From: Acidimicrobiaceae bacterium
GTDB taxonomy: Bacteria; Actinomycetota; Acidimicrobiia; Acidimicrobiales; RAAP-2
Direction: 5' to 3'
Length of the DNA: 47,431 nt
NCBI GenBank assembly: GCA_003132205.1
Contig: PKWY01000029.1
Span: 1-47,431, forward strand
Shown here: one piece after another, positions 32,920 through 41,114 of the stretch
Numbering within the stretch: the first letter of the stretch is position 1
Layout: every line of letters starts with the position of its first letter
Position numbers and translations under genes: made by a program
Notes under the pieces: generated by a model
What the model saw: the letters and a program-made list of their open reading frames with translations, nothing else
Database searches by the model: none
What the model was told of the DNA's origin: nothing

Positions 32920-33887
32920 TCGATCCCTTCGCCGAGACCGATAGTGATTTTCTCGGCAGCACGCTCGCTGCGCTGAGCACGGTCGCGCCCGAGGAGGCGC
33001 TCAATTCGCTCGGTTGGAGCGACCTTCTCCCGCACCTCGACGACGCCGATGCTCGCCAAGCACTCTTTGGTCTCTTTCGAGCGCAGGGCCGCTTGCTCGT
33101 GAACTCGAGCGCGTTGGCTACGTTGATGGCGCACCCGTATTTAGCGAACGGATGGGGCTCGACGTCTCATGTCGCGACGATCCAGCGTGAGTCGCCGCGA
33201 CATGGCTCTCGAACGGTGATCATGAGTACGCCGCCGATCGGCAATCTCCTCATAGACCGACCAGGCGAGGGTGTGCGCATTGTCGCGTCATCAGAGGTCG
33301 CGATTCGACCAATCGATCTACCCGGACACGTCAATTTGCAAGAAGTGGAAGTTGACCTCGTCGGCGTCCCCATTGCCATCCCGGAGGAAGAGGCTGCGAT
33401 TCTTCGCGCGCAGAGCCAGTACCTTGGGCGCACCGCTCTGGCCTTCGACATGCTCGGAGCCAGTGAGAGCGCTCTCAAGCTTGCGGTGGATCACGCGCGC
33501 GACCGCGAGCAGTTCGGGCAACCGATCGGGAGCTTCCAAGCGGTCCGCCACCTGCTCGCGTGGGCCCGCGTGGACTGCGCGGCCCTGAGCGCGGTCGCGG
33601 AGCAAGTAATCGATTCCGAGGAACAATTCCTACCGGGGTACGACGCGATCGTGAAGGCCCTGGCCGGAAGGAATGGCCAACGAGTCTGCCAACGCACTCT
33701 TCAGGTGCTGGGCGCAATTGGCTTCACCACAGAGCACCAACACCATCATTTCTATAGTCGGATCCTGTGCATGGACTCCTTGTTGGGCAGCTCCGCCGCT
33801 CTTTCGTACGAACTGGCCTCGAAATATCGAACGTCGATGGGCGCGTTCCCCGACGTGACGCTGCACGCCGCAGTGCAGGCAAACTGA
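32916..33887 (+). CDS. Acyl-CoA dehydrogenase-like, small partner of a second pair
   Basis: Short ACAD homologue of 323 residues whose middle domain lacks the normal FAD-binding SEPGSGSD-type motif. Recognisable helices remain at the end: ALAFDMLGASESALKLAVDHARDREQFGQPIGSFQAVRHLLA and AIGFTTEHQHHHFYSR. It starts at GTG 32916 overlapping the stop of its partner (GTGA). As at 8725, one normal-length and one shortened ACAD are coupled, though here the order is large then small, while at 7532-9708 it is small then large. Acts with its partner on a bulky acyl-CoA (inference). Confidence 0.87.
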   Translation: MIDPFAETDSDFLGSTLAALSTVAPEEALNSLGWSDLLPHLDDADARQALFGLFRAQGRLLVNSSALATLMAHPYLANGWGSTSHVATIQRESPRHGSRTVIMSTPPIGNLLIDRPGEGVRIVASSEVAIRPIDLPGHVNLQEVEVDLVGVPIAIPEEEAAILRAQSQYLGRTALAFDMLGASESALKLAVDHARDREQFGQPIGSFQAVRHLLAWARVDCAALSAVAEQVIDSEEQFLPGYDAIVKALAGRNGQRVCQRTLQVLGAIGFTTEHQHHHFYSRILCMDSLLGSSAALSYELASKYRTSMGAFPDVTLHAAVQAN

Positions 33888-33890
33888 CGA

Positions 33891-33935
33891 TCAAGGTTTC
33901 GACGTGACGCTAGTCCGTCGAAGGACACCGACCTT
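33891..33935. terminator. Hairpin between convergent genes
   Basis: TTCGACG (33898-33904) and CGTCGAA (33916-33922) form a 7-bp stem with an 11-base loop. Outer AAGGT (33893-33897) and ACCTT (33931-33935) could extend it. It lies between the ACAD stop at 33887 and the SnoaL-like stop at 33939. Confidence 0.4.
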
Positions 33936-33938
33936 CAA

Positions 33939-34325
33939 TTAGTTGGAGGCAAAGAAATGAATCACTCGACGGCGTATCGTCCACCGGGTGCCCCGCTTGA
34001 CCAATTCGTCTTCGTACCAGCCGGTCCGTATTTTCCCCGAACCGATGTTGAAGAATAAGAAGGTCTGCTCGCTCGTGGCTTCACTCGACGATGCGCCCGT
34101 ACTGATTACTGGAGGCGTCGAGATATGCGCACCTCGTGGCGAATCGGTGACGAGCGCTCGGCGGTCGATCTCCGTCGAAATGGGCGCACGACCGTCGATC
34201 TCGACCACCCCATCAGGCTCGAATAGGTCGCTCCATGCTTCGACTCGCTGCGTGTCGAGAAGAATTCCATACTTCGAAAGCGTCTGAGCGATCGCCATTT
34301 GATCGTCTATCGACAGTTGCTCCAC
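33939..34325 (-). CDS. SnoaL-like (NTF2-fold) protein
   Basis: Small NTF2-fold protein of about 128 residues: IDDQMAIAQTLSKYGILLDTQRVEAWSDLFEPDGVVEI at the start, then a beta-strand-rich half with GWYEDELVKRGTRWTIRRR. I prefer GTG 34325 (AAGGAAG about 9 bases upstream) over GTG 34349, which would give 136 residues. The function is unknown beyond the fold, in which a dehydratase or isomerase role is common. The operator at 34365-34380 lies directly upstream, so it is likely in the same regulon as the P450 and the Rieske operon. Confidence 0.82.
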   Translation of the reverse strand: MEQLSIDDQMAIAQTLSKYGILLDTQRVEAWSDLFEPDGVVEIDGRAPISTEIDRRALVTDSPRGAHISTPPVISTGASSSEATSEQTFLFFNIGSGKIRTGWYEDELVKRGTRWTIRRRVIHFFASN

Positions 34326-34364
34326 AAGTTCACTTCCTTTGCGATCCACTTGGTCTCAAATTAG

Positions 34365-34380
34365 TCGACATTGACGTCAA
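34365..34380. promoter_or_regulatory. Shared palindromic operator, SnoaL-like gene
   Basis: TCGACATTGACGTCAA matches the consensus at 13 of 16 positions. On the minus strand it begins with TTGACG as a possible -35; the -10 at 17 bases (GAGACC) is weak. Confidence 0.55.
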
Positions 34381-34526
34381 CCGTGAGAATTTCTTGAAAT
34401 TCCGGACAGCGATTCGCCTCGTGGCCCTGCTCAACGAAGAATGATGGGCAAAGTACCCGTGTACAGATACGGATCTCTCCGTGGCGGAGCCTGAGGTGGC
34501 GGCGTAACGCGCTACGGTGGCGGCGG

Positions 34527-35354
34527 CTACGTCGGCAGATCCGTTGATTTCGACATGGACCATTCCGGTGGTCGCTTCTCGAGGAAAGAAACGACACCTT
34601 CTTTGGCGTCGGGAGACTTCGACACCCAGTTGAATAGTGCCGCCTCTTCGCGGAATGCAGCGCGTCGGTCCGACTCTTGCAACTGACTGTTCACGAGTCG
34701 CTTCACAAGGGCGGCGGACATCGGGGCAATATTCACAGCGATGTCACGCGCGATCTCCATCGCGGCCGGAAGGACGAGGTCGGGCTCGAGCGCGCGCGAC
34801 GCCAATCCGATCGATGCGGCCTCCTCGCCGGAGAAGATCCGCCCGGTGAGCATCAGTTCCATCGCCCGCGATGCTCCGATCAGTCGCGGTAGCAGCCAGT
34901 GGGAGTTGGCCTCAGGGATGGCGCCCCGCCTGGCAAAGGCAAAGCTCAATCTGGCCGTTGACGAGACAACTCTGATATCCCACTGCAGCGGCAGCGTCAG
35001 TCCCAAACCAATGGCGTCGCCGTTGATGGCTCCGATGATCGGAGTCGCCATGGTCGACGGTGGAAGATACGGAAACTCCCTCTTCAACGCGGCCTGCTTT
35101 TCTTCGGCGAGTCGGCGCTCAAAGGTGTCCGCGCCCGTCGACATGTCCGCGCCGACGCAAAAGTATTGGCCGGCTCCCGTGACGACAATCGCTCTCACGT
35201 CGTCCACTGAATCGAGCACGGTGAAGGCGTGATTGAGCTCGAATCCCATGCGCGGGATGTACGCATTACGTCGATCGGGCCGATTGAGGGTGATAACGCT
35301 GACGCCGGCTTCTGTCTCGACGTTGATTGCTTCGTATTCAATGCCGGTATCCAC
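34527..35354 (-). CDS. Enoyl-CoA hydratase/isomerase (crotonase family)
   Basis: Crotonase-fold protein of 275 residues. Seen: VVTGAGQYFCVGADM (58-71) and GAINGDAIGLGLTLPLQWDIRV (108-129) for the oxyanion hole and fold. The first catalytic glutamate is absent (L/T at the E144 position), but a glutamate is at E148 in GAIPEANSHWLLPRL. Hydration or double-bond shift of an enoyl-CoA is expected, the latter rather likelier given the single acid. GTG 35354 is preceded by GAGAGG. It sits alone, downstream of the SDR/LLM operon but 413 bases from it. Confidence 0.87.
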   Translation of the reverse strand: MDTGIEYEAINVETEAGVSVITLNRPDRRNAYIPRMGFELNHAFTVLDSVDDVRAIVVTGAGQYFCVGADMSTGADTFERRLAEEKQAALKREFPYLPPSTMATPIIGAINGDAIGLGLTLPLQWDIRVVSSTARLSFAFARRGAIPEANSHWLLPRLIGASRAMELMLTGRIFSGEEAASIGLASRALEPDLVLPAAMEIARDIAVNIAPMSAALVKRLVNSQLQESDRRAAFREEAALFNWVSKSPDAKEGVVSFLEKRPPEWSMSKSTDLPT

Positions 35355-35767
35355 TGAGACGACCTCTCATTTCATTGGCCTCACGATAACACGAGGCATT
35401 TCAAGTGACGGTCCCCGAACACGTGACGACCACGCTGTCCATCTGATGCCATTGACCTCGAATCAGGCGGCCACTTCGTCGGTAGATCCGAGATGACGAA
35501 CGTTCGATTACGCGGAATCTCAAGCGACAAGATGATGGACGGGCCCGTGGTGTGTCTCAACAAAATGCCGCGCAAACACCGTCGAAAGTGACCACTGTTT
35601 CTCCGTTGCGACGAAGGTGCGTCGTGACGTTGGCCGTCATACGTGACCGGGTGGCCAGCCGTCGCCCTATACACGGGGTCCGCGATATGACATCGGTGAT
35701 TCACGTCGAAGAACTCCGCGGATACGGAAAGACGTCGTACGTAACGAGATAACCGGGGGCATCGTGG
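35355..35767. other. Gap without an intact gene
   Basis: Minus-strand frames here show short protein-like stretches (for example around VTTHLRRNGETVVTFDG near 35565-35630) that change frame and hit stops. They might be a decayed gene. No plausible start or family was found. The right end is the tail of the SDR gene. Confidence 0.4.
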
Positions 35768-36649
35768 CTATTGGCGGACGATGCCCAGGGGCTGGCTTAG
35801 CGTCGCCAGTCCAGTTTCAAAGAGGTGTTGTACGTCACTAAAGCTCCAATCACTTCCCGCTCGAAACGACTCGTTGAGTATTGCGGGATGGGTCATCAGA
35901 CTGATGCCGTCTGCGTCGATGCGCACGACCTGACCGGTGAGCGGCGCCGAGTGATCAGAGAGCAGAAACGCCACGACGGCGGCATTGTTGCTCGCGGGCG
36001 GAAACGTGGTGTGGCCAATCGGGGCGGCGGGCGCGAAACCCGGCGCAGGATCGGACATCCTCGTCGCCGCCATCGGCGAGACTGCGTTGACGCGAATGCC
36101 CGCGTCGCCGAGCTCCATCGCCAAGGAGTAGGTGAGCGAGGCGACGGCGCCCTTGGTGGCGCCATACGCCGACCACGCGGGCAGTCCGGACTGAGACCCT
36201 GAGGTCATGTTGACGATCGCGCCACCGCGCTCCCTCATCGCGAGCGCGGCCGCGTGCGCACAATAGATCGGACCGAGCACATTCACGTCGACCATGCGCC
36301 TCGACCAGGCCGGGTCCATATCCCAGAACCACTCCTGCGCATGAAGAGCGGCGTTGTTGACGAGCCCGTCGATGTGGCCGAACCGTTCAACGCACGCGGC
36401 GACAATGCGCTGCGCGTCGTTGATGTCGGTGACATCGGCCACGCTGGCATGTACCGAGCCGCCTCGCTCGCGAATCTTCGATGCAACGGATTCCAGGACG
36501 TCACGGTCGATGTCTGCAATGACCACGTCGGCACCCAGCGCGCAGGCCAACTCAGCGCAGCTCGCGCCGATTCCTCGCCCGGCGCCTGTAATCACCACCG
36601 CCTTCCCCGACAGCGGAGAGGCCCCTGATCGCATGTCGTGGTCTGGCAT
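35768..36649 (-). CDS. SDR-family dehydrogenase
   Basis: Classical SDR of 293 residues with the full set: TGAGRGIG (about 21-28), the DVTD segment, NNAALHAQ in place of NNAG, serine in NMTSGS, and YGATK with the catalytic tyrosine and lysine. The C-terminus is longer than usual (about 40 residues past IDADG). ATG 36649 has AAGGAG six bases upstream. It is the third gene of SnoaL - LLM - SDR; 30 bases separate it from the LLM gene. Oxidation of a hydroxyacyl-CoA or ring alcohol is plausible. Confidence 0.9.
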   Translation of the reverse strand: MPDHDMRSGASPLSGKAVVITGAGRGIGASCAELACALGADVVIADIDRDVLESVASKIRERGGSVHASVADVTDINDAQRIVAACVERFGHIDGLVNNAALHAQEWFWDMDPAWSRRMVDVNVLGPIYCAHAAALAMRERGGAIVNMTSGSQSGLPAWSAYGATKGAVASLTYSLAMELGDAGIRVNAVSPMAATRMSDPAPGFAPAAPIGHTTFPPASNNAAVVAFLLSDHSAPLTGQVVRIDADGISLMTHPAILNESFRAGSDWSFSDVQHLFETGLATLSQPLGIVRQ

Positions 36650-36679
36650 TTCAACTCCTTCGATCGTGGTCGTACGACG

Positions 36680-37651
36680 TCACTGCCGGTCGCGGCGGCG
36701 GCGACGTTGGACTGGCGCCGTCCATGGTCTGTCCACGCCGAGGTGCTGCGACCATCGTGCCCCGACCTGTGAGCAGACGTCGAGATGTTGGCCGGGCCAC
36801 GCCAAGCCAGCCCCCAACGCATTGAATGCGACGTGGCTCGCTCCCATGTCGATCCAACGGCTCAGTTTGGCTTCCGTGCCCTCGATCGTGGTGTCTCGCA
36901 GCGGTACGTGTCCCTCCAACCCGATCGAATCGGGATCCCGGCCCGCACGTTCGGCGAACATCCGAACTTTGGCCCAGGCCGCTTCGAGCCTCCCGCCAGC
37001 CCCCAACCCGGGATGAGGAATCCAACCGTCGGCGAGCCGACCGACCCGATCGAGTGCAATGTCCTTGTCTCCGCACCCGATCCAGATCGGTATGGGTTGC
37101 TGGACGGGCAGCGGGGCGATCCCCGCCCGGTCGACGCGGTCGAACTCACCGGCATGGTCGACCACCGGGTGCGTCCACAGTTCGCGTAGCAAACCGATCT
37201 GCTCCTCGAATCGCCGCCCACGGGTCGAGAATGATTCGCCGAGGGCTTCGTACTCCACCTCGTTCCAACCGATCCCCACCCCCAAGCGCAACCTTCCTTC
37301 CACGAGTTGGTCGAGGGTGGCGGCCTGTTTGGCCACAAGGGCGGTCTGGCGCTGAGGAAGAATCATTATGTCGGACACGAACTCCATCGTGGTGATGGAC
37401 CCCAAAAAGGCGAAGAGGGTGAAGGGTTCGAGGAACGGGACTTGATGGTCGTAGTAGCCATCCCACTCGGGCCGACTGGTCGAATCCACGCCAAGTACGT
37501 GATCGAAGGCGAGCAGATGATCAAAGCCGCTCTCTTCAGCCTGACGTGCGTAGTCAGACGTTGCCTTGACTTCGCCCGTCGTAATCTCGGCTTGCGGCAT
37601 GACCACACCGATGCGCGTGCGCGACGCCGTGCCGCGCACGGCATCACTCAT
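36680..37651 (-). CDS. LLM-class F420-dependent oxidoreductase
   Basis: Luciferase-like TIM-barrel of 323 residues: TRIGVVMPQAEI (about 12-23), HLLAFDHVLGVD, ILPQRQTALVAKQAATLDQLVEGRLRLGVGIGWNEVEYEALG, which is the strongest family block, and PIWIGCGDKDIALDRVGRLADGW. It belongs to the group annotated as F420-dependent dehydrogenases with the Rv2161c-like layout (from memory). The start overlaps the SnoaL-like gene by 8 bases. The C-terminal tail (VQRRRRRDRQ) is unusually basic. Third LLM enzyme of the window. Confidence 0.88.
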   Translation of the reverse strand: MSDAVRGTASRTRIGVVMPQAEITTGEVKATSDYARQAEESGFDHLLAFDHVLGVDSTSRPEWDGYYDHQVPFLEPFTLFAFLGSITTMEFVSDIMILPQRQTALVAKQAATLDQLVEGRLRLGVGIGWNEVEYEALGESFSTRGRRFEEQIGLLRELWTHPVVDHAGEFDRVDRAGIAPLPVQQPIPIWIGCGDKDIALDRVGRLADGWIPHPGLGAGGRLEAAWAKVRMFAERAGRDPDSIGLEGHVPLRDTTIEGTEAKLSRWIDMGASHVAFNALGAGLAWPGQHLDVCSQVGARWSQHLGVDRPWTAPVQRRRRRDRQ

Positions 37652-38072
37652 GGGCGGACCACGGCGCAGAGAGCGGTTGGCGCCAACTCGCGGAGAACGT
37701 CCGAGTCTCGATGCGCCAACCTCCGTCGACTCTCACGAGCGTGTCGTCGTAGTGCCCGAAGATCTCTGTGCCGCCCTGCTCGTCGAGGTCGATCAGCAAC
37801 GCATGCAGATAGCACGTGGCAACAGCGGCATCACCTTCGATGCGAGAACGGTGCGTCGACGTCTGGTGCAAGGTTCGTGCAAAGCGCTCATGGAACGGCG
37901 GAGCCCACGCCAAGAACTCATCGGGTCCACCCTGCTGGCGGGGTATGCCAAACGTGATCACTGCGGTGTCGGCGAAGCACGTCCTCAACTCACTCCAGTT
38001 GCGAGTGTCAATCGATCTGGCGTAGTTGTTCTGGACCGCCACGATGGCTGCGTGATCACTTTCTGCTTGCAC
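37644..38072 (-). CDS. SnoaL-like (NTF2-fold) protein, first gene of the SnoaL-LLM-SDR operon
   Basis: Cone-fold protein of 142 residues: DHAAIVAVQNNYARSIDTRNWSELRTCFADTAVITFG, then a strand-rich half with DDTLVRVDGGWRIETRTF. Function not predictable beyond the fold. The GTG at 38072 is exactly where transcription should begin from the TTGACA/TACGTT promoter, six bases after the -10, so translation is probably leaderless; no ribosome site is present. It overlaps the LLM gene by 8 bases. Controlled by the operator at 38092-38107. Confidence 0.87.
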   Translation of the reverse strand: MQAESDHAAIVAVQNNYARSIDTRNWSELRTCFADTAVITFGIPRQQGGPDEFLAWAPPFHERFARTLHQTSTHRSRIEGDAAVATCYLHALLIDLDEQGGTEIFGHYDDTLVRVDGGWRIETRTFSASWRQPLSAPWSAHE

Positions 38073-38078
38073 TTCTCG

Positions 38079-38107
38079 AACGTATCATTAGTCGATATCG
38101 ATGTCAA
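38079..38107 (-). promoter_or_regulatory. Operator-promoter TTGACA-N17-TACGTT of the SnoaL-LLM-SDR operon
   Basis: On the minus strand the -35 TTGACA (38107-38102), 17-base spacer and -10 TACGTT (38084-38079) repeat the layout at 30907-30935. The operator TCGATATCGATGTCAA (38092-38107) matches the consensus at 14 of 16 positions. Confidence 0.75.
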
Positions 38108-38585
38108 TGTTCAACTATCACCCGGCCGAGACTGGCCCGTCCACCCAATCGCCGAGACGACCATTCACCAATGCTGGAGCGACCGCGCACGAGACCTAGT
38201 GATGCGGGACCACGCAACGACGTTGACCTGGGCCCTCGCCCCAACTCGTCAACGGCGATCGGACACGTCTCGGAACATCCGGACGCAACCAGTGACTTCG
38301 ACGCTCTATAGCGCGGCGGCGTTCGGCAATGACACTGTCCTCTCGATCACCATGCCAACGTCGACACCAAGAAGTTCCGGTCGCACGTGCACTGCGAGGC
38401 CATACGATCGCGAGTCGCATGCGCACTCGAGCGAACGGGACCTCTCCGCGACGCTCCTTGCAGCCCGCGAATGTCGACAGTGCTACCGTGACCACAGAAA
38501 TCACTTCACGAACTGTCTCTCCAACCTGCGGACGACGAGAGCCGTCGTTCCATGCGGTCTATCCAGAGAAGAGAATTGACCAACC
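38108..38585. other. Gap without a convincing gene
   Basis: Between the SnoaL operon promoter and the crotonase. Neither strand gives an intact gene with a ribosome site. One minus-strand stretch near 38330-38420 reads in protein-like fashion (SYGLAVHVRPELLGVDVGM) but has no start and could be chance or decay. Confidence 0.4.
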
Positions 38586-39365
38586 ATGAACAGCCAGCGT
38601 CTTCGAGTCGAGATCGAAGGCGGCGTCGGGCGAGTCACCCTTGCTCGACCCGATGCAGCCAACGCAATTGATCTGGGCTTCGCGCAGGAATTCGAAGCGG
38701 CGGCGCTCGCGTGTCGCGAGCAGAACGTTCGCGTCGTGCTCATCGCCGCAGAAGGCCGATTTTTCTGCGCTGGCGGCGACTTGAAGAGTTTCAGCGCCCA
38801 ACCTGACTTGCCGTCTCACCTCGCGGAAGTGACGCGCCATCTTCATTCCGGCATTGCAACGTTCGTCGAATTAGATGCCCCCGTCGTTCTCGCGATCACG
38901 GGAGCGGCCGCCGGAGCGGGCATCGGACTCGTCGGTGCCGCGGACGTCGTGGTCGCTGGTAAATCCGCAACATTCGTGATGGCCTACACGGCAATTGGGT
39001 TGTCGCCCGATGGATCGTCGAGTTGGTTCCTGGCTCGTCATCTCGGAGTTCGCCGCGCCCTCGACCTCACCCTGACGAACCGAGTGCTGAGCGCGAGCGA
39101 GGCCCTCGATTGGGGACTGGTGAGCCGTGTGGTGGGTGACGCGCAGGTCGAAGCCGAAGCCGAGGGTCTGGTCGAGAAATTCTCGATTGGTCCCACTGGC
39201 GCGTATGGTGCATCGGCACGACTGATTCGCTCCGCGGGCGACCGCACGCTGCGAGAGCACATGGCAGCGGAGTCCGAATCAATCGTCAATCTTTCGCGGT
39301 CAGCCAATGGCATCGAGGGGATCGCATCCTTTGTTGAGCGGCGTAGTCCCCACTTTGGCGAGTAA
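38586..39365 (+). CDS. Enoyl-CoA hydratase/isomerase (PaaG-like)
   Basis: Crotonase-fold protein of 259 residues. AAEGRFFCAGGDLKSF (55-70) and TGAAAGAGIGLVGAADVVV (105-123) form the oxyanion hole. In place of E164 there is D142 in GLSPDGSSSWFL, the arrangement of PaaG-type ring isomerases and other delta-isomerases. The E144 position has no glutamate. An isomerase is therefore likelier than a hydratase. ATG 38586 has GAGAAGAG some 10 bases upstream. Stands alone on the plus strand between gaps; no shared operator was found upstream. Confidence 0.87.
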   Translation: MNSQRLRVEIEGGVGRVTLARPDAANAIDLGFAQEFEAAALACREQNVRVVLIAAEGRFFCAGGDLKSFSAQPDLPSHLAEVTRHLHSGIATFVELDAPVVLAITGAAAGAGIGLVGAADVVVAGKSATFVMAYTAIGLSPDGSSSWFLARHLGVRRALDLTLTNRVLSASEALDWGLVSRVVGDAQVEAEAEGLVEKFSIGPTGAYGASARLIRSAGDRTLREHMAAESESIVNLSRSANGIEGIASFVERRSPHFGE

Positions 39366-39875
39366 GCGCTCCCGTCGATCTGGGTCGAAATGCGCTGAAT
39401 ACATGGCTGTACACCCAGCTGTTCAGTGATGGAATCAACCGACGAGCATTGAGAGCGTGTCGAGTGGGACCGATCGATTCCTTTGGTCCGTTTGTGAAAG
39501 GTGGCGAAAGATAGAAGTCAATGCAATGAAGTACTTGGCGGCACGGATGTGTGGTGACGCGGCGAGAGAGTACGACTCGCCCTATCCAGGGGTGTCAACC
39601 ATCTGATCGGGACGATCTTGCCGAATGATCACGATGGCCACTTCTTTGAACTCGATGCGTTCTACCAATCGATTGCCCTGACGCGTGAGCCTGTCGATGT
39701 TGTGAGACTCGCCAGTCGCAGGTATAGCTCGCGCCGAAATCAAACATGCTGCCCGTGACGCACGACGAGCGACCGAACAGTGTTGATTTCGCGACAGTGG
39801 CACCCAAACGGTAACCTGAATTTCGAATCAGCGGCATGTCAGCGACGAGCAACGCAAACACGAGAGGCGGACACT
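39366..39875. other. Gap holding a decayed gene
   Basis: Between the crotonase and the ACAD. The right part contains the minus-strand pseudogene at 39582-39861. The left part shows nothing I recognise. GGTAACCTGAA near 39813 repeats a sequence found upstream of the ThDP gene and might be part of a promoter. Confidence 0.45.
39582..39861 (-). pseudogene. Decayed small protein gene, possibly SnoaL-like
   Basis: Two minus-strand frames can be joined. The first (from about 39861) reads LFGRSSCVTGSMFDFGASY and TCDWRVSQ. After one base shift near 39700, the second reads IDRLTRQGNRLVERIEFKEV, then AIVIIRQDRPDQMVDTPG and a stop at 39582. The joined text resembles the C-terminal half of an NTF2/SnoaL-like protein. 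There is no good start. I take it as a frameshifted remnant; the family is a guess. Confidence 0.4.
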
Positions 39876-41033
39876 ATGGAGATCGAGGATTACGAACAGG
39901 TCCGTGCGGTGGTCCGCGACTTCGTCCGAAACACCGTGGTGCCGGCCGAGAACGAGATCGATGATAACGACGAAGTACCCGCGAAGATCCGTCAATCCGC
40001 TAAGGAGATCGGCCTCTTCGGATTCGCCATTCCAGAGGAGTACGGAGGCTGGGGCTTGTCGATGGTAGAAGAGAGCCGACTCGTCATCGAACTTGGCTAC
40101 ACCACTCCGGCGCTGCGCTCGATGTTCGGCACGAACAACGGCATCGCCGGCCACGTCCTCATGGAAGGCGGCACCGATCTTCAAAAGCGAGAATGGTTGC
40201 CGAAGATCGCTTCGGGTGAAGCTGTCGCGTCCTTTGCACTGACGGAAGCGGAAGCGGGCTCGGATCCATCGGGCATACAGACCAGTGCCACGCGCCATGG
40301 CGACTACTGGGTGCTCAACGGCGCGAAGCGATACATCACCAACGCACCGGTCGCCGATGTCTTCATGGTCTTCGCGCGAACCGATCCAAACGCCAAATCC
40401 ACGCGCGGAATTTCAACGTTCCTGGTACCTCGAAACACGCCGGGACTTACGGTCGGACCCCACGACCGCAAGATGGGACAGTTCGGGGCATGGACCGCCG
40501 ACGTCTACTTCGATGACGTCCGAGTGCCCGCGAGTTCATTGGTCGGCGGCGAAGCGGGCGAAAACACGGGCTGGTCCACCGCAATGCGATGCTTGGCTCA
40601 CGGGCGAATCCACATTGCGGCACTGTGCGTCGGAATGGCGGAGCGGCTCGTCGACGAGTCGGTGAATTATGCGCGCAGTCGCAAGCAGTCGGGCCGACCA
40701 ATCGCCACCTTCCAACTCATCCAGGGCATCATCGCCGATTCGGTGACCGACCTCTACGCCGGACGGAGCCTGGTCCTCGAGACCTCGCGAGCGTTCGACG
40801 CCAATACCGACAGGAAGATCGGCCCTTCGGCCGCGAAATACTTCTGCAGCGAGATGGTGGGCCGGGTCGCCGACCGAGCGGTGCAAATCCACGGCGGCGC
40901 GGGCTATATGCGAGGAATCGCCGTTGAGCGCTTCTTCCGTGATGCGCGCTTGTTCCGTATCTACGAGGGCACCAGCCAAATCCAACAAGTCATCATCGCG
41001 CGCCACGCCATCGGCGAGGCGGCAAATGACTGA
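39876..41033 (+). CDS. Acyl-CoA dehydrogenase
   Basis: Complete ACAD of 385 residues: AIPEEYGGWGLS, ASFALTEAEAGSDPSGIQT, KRYITNAPVADVF, the RMCLAHGR-like helix (here MRCLAHGRIHIAALCVGMAERL), QIHGGAGYMRGIAVERFFRDARL, and the catalytic glutamate in IYEGTSQIQ. I chose ATG 39876 with GAGAGG eight bases upstream; the frame extends to 39780 but without a good site. It is a normal homotetrameric type, unlike the two pairs. Ends convergent with the thiolase at 41115, with a TGAACGTT/AACGTTCA repeat (41031-41038 and 41062-41069) between them. Confidence 0.93.
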   Translation: MEIEDYEQVRAVVRDFVRNTVVPAENEIDDNDEVPAKIRQSAKEIGLFGFAIPEEYGGWGLSMVEESRLVIELGYTTPALRSMFGTNNGIAGHVLMEGGTDLQKREWLPKIASGEAVASFALTEAEAGSDPSGIQTSATRHGDYWVLNGAKRYITNAPVADVFMVFARTDPNAKSTRGISTFLVPRNTPGLTVGPHDRKMGQFGAWTADVYFDDVRVPASSLVGGEAGENTGWSTAMRCLAHGRIHIAALCVGMAERLVDESVNYARSRKQSGRPIATFQLIQGIIADSVTDLYAGRSLVLETSRAFDANTDRKIGPSAAKYFCSEMVGRVADRAVQIHGGAGYMRGIAVERFFRDARLFRIYEGTSQIQQVIIARHAIGEAAND

Positions 41034-41069
41034 ACGTTATCTGACAGTTGTTCAAGCGGCGAACGTTCA
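41031..41069. terminator. Inverted repeat between convergent genes
   Basis: TGAACGTT (41031-41038) and AACGTTCA (41062-41069) can form an 8-bp stem with a 23-base loop, with shorter alternatives inside. It starts at the ACAD stop codon. A weak terminator is possible. Confidence 0.35.
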
Positions 41070-41114
41070 GAGAATCTCGTTATAAGTCCGAAAGGACGAC
41101 GCGAAGCTTAATGC

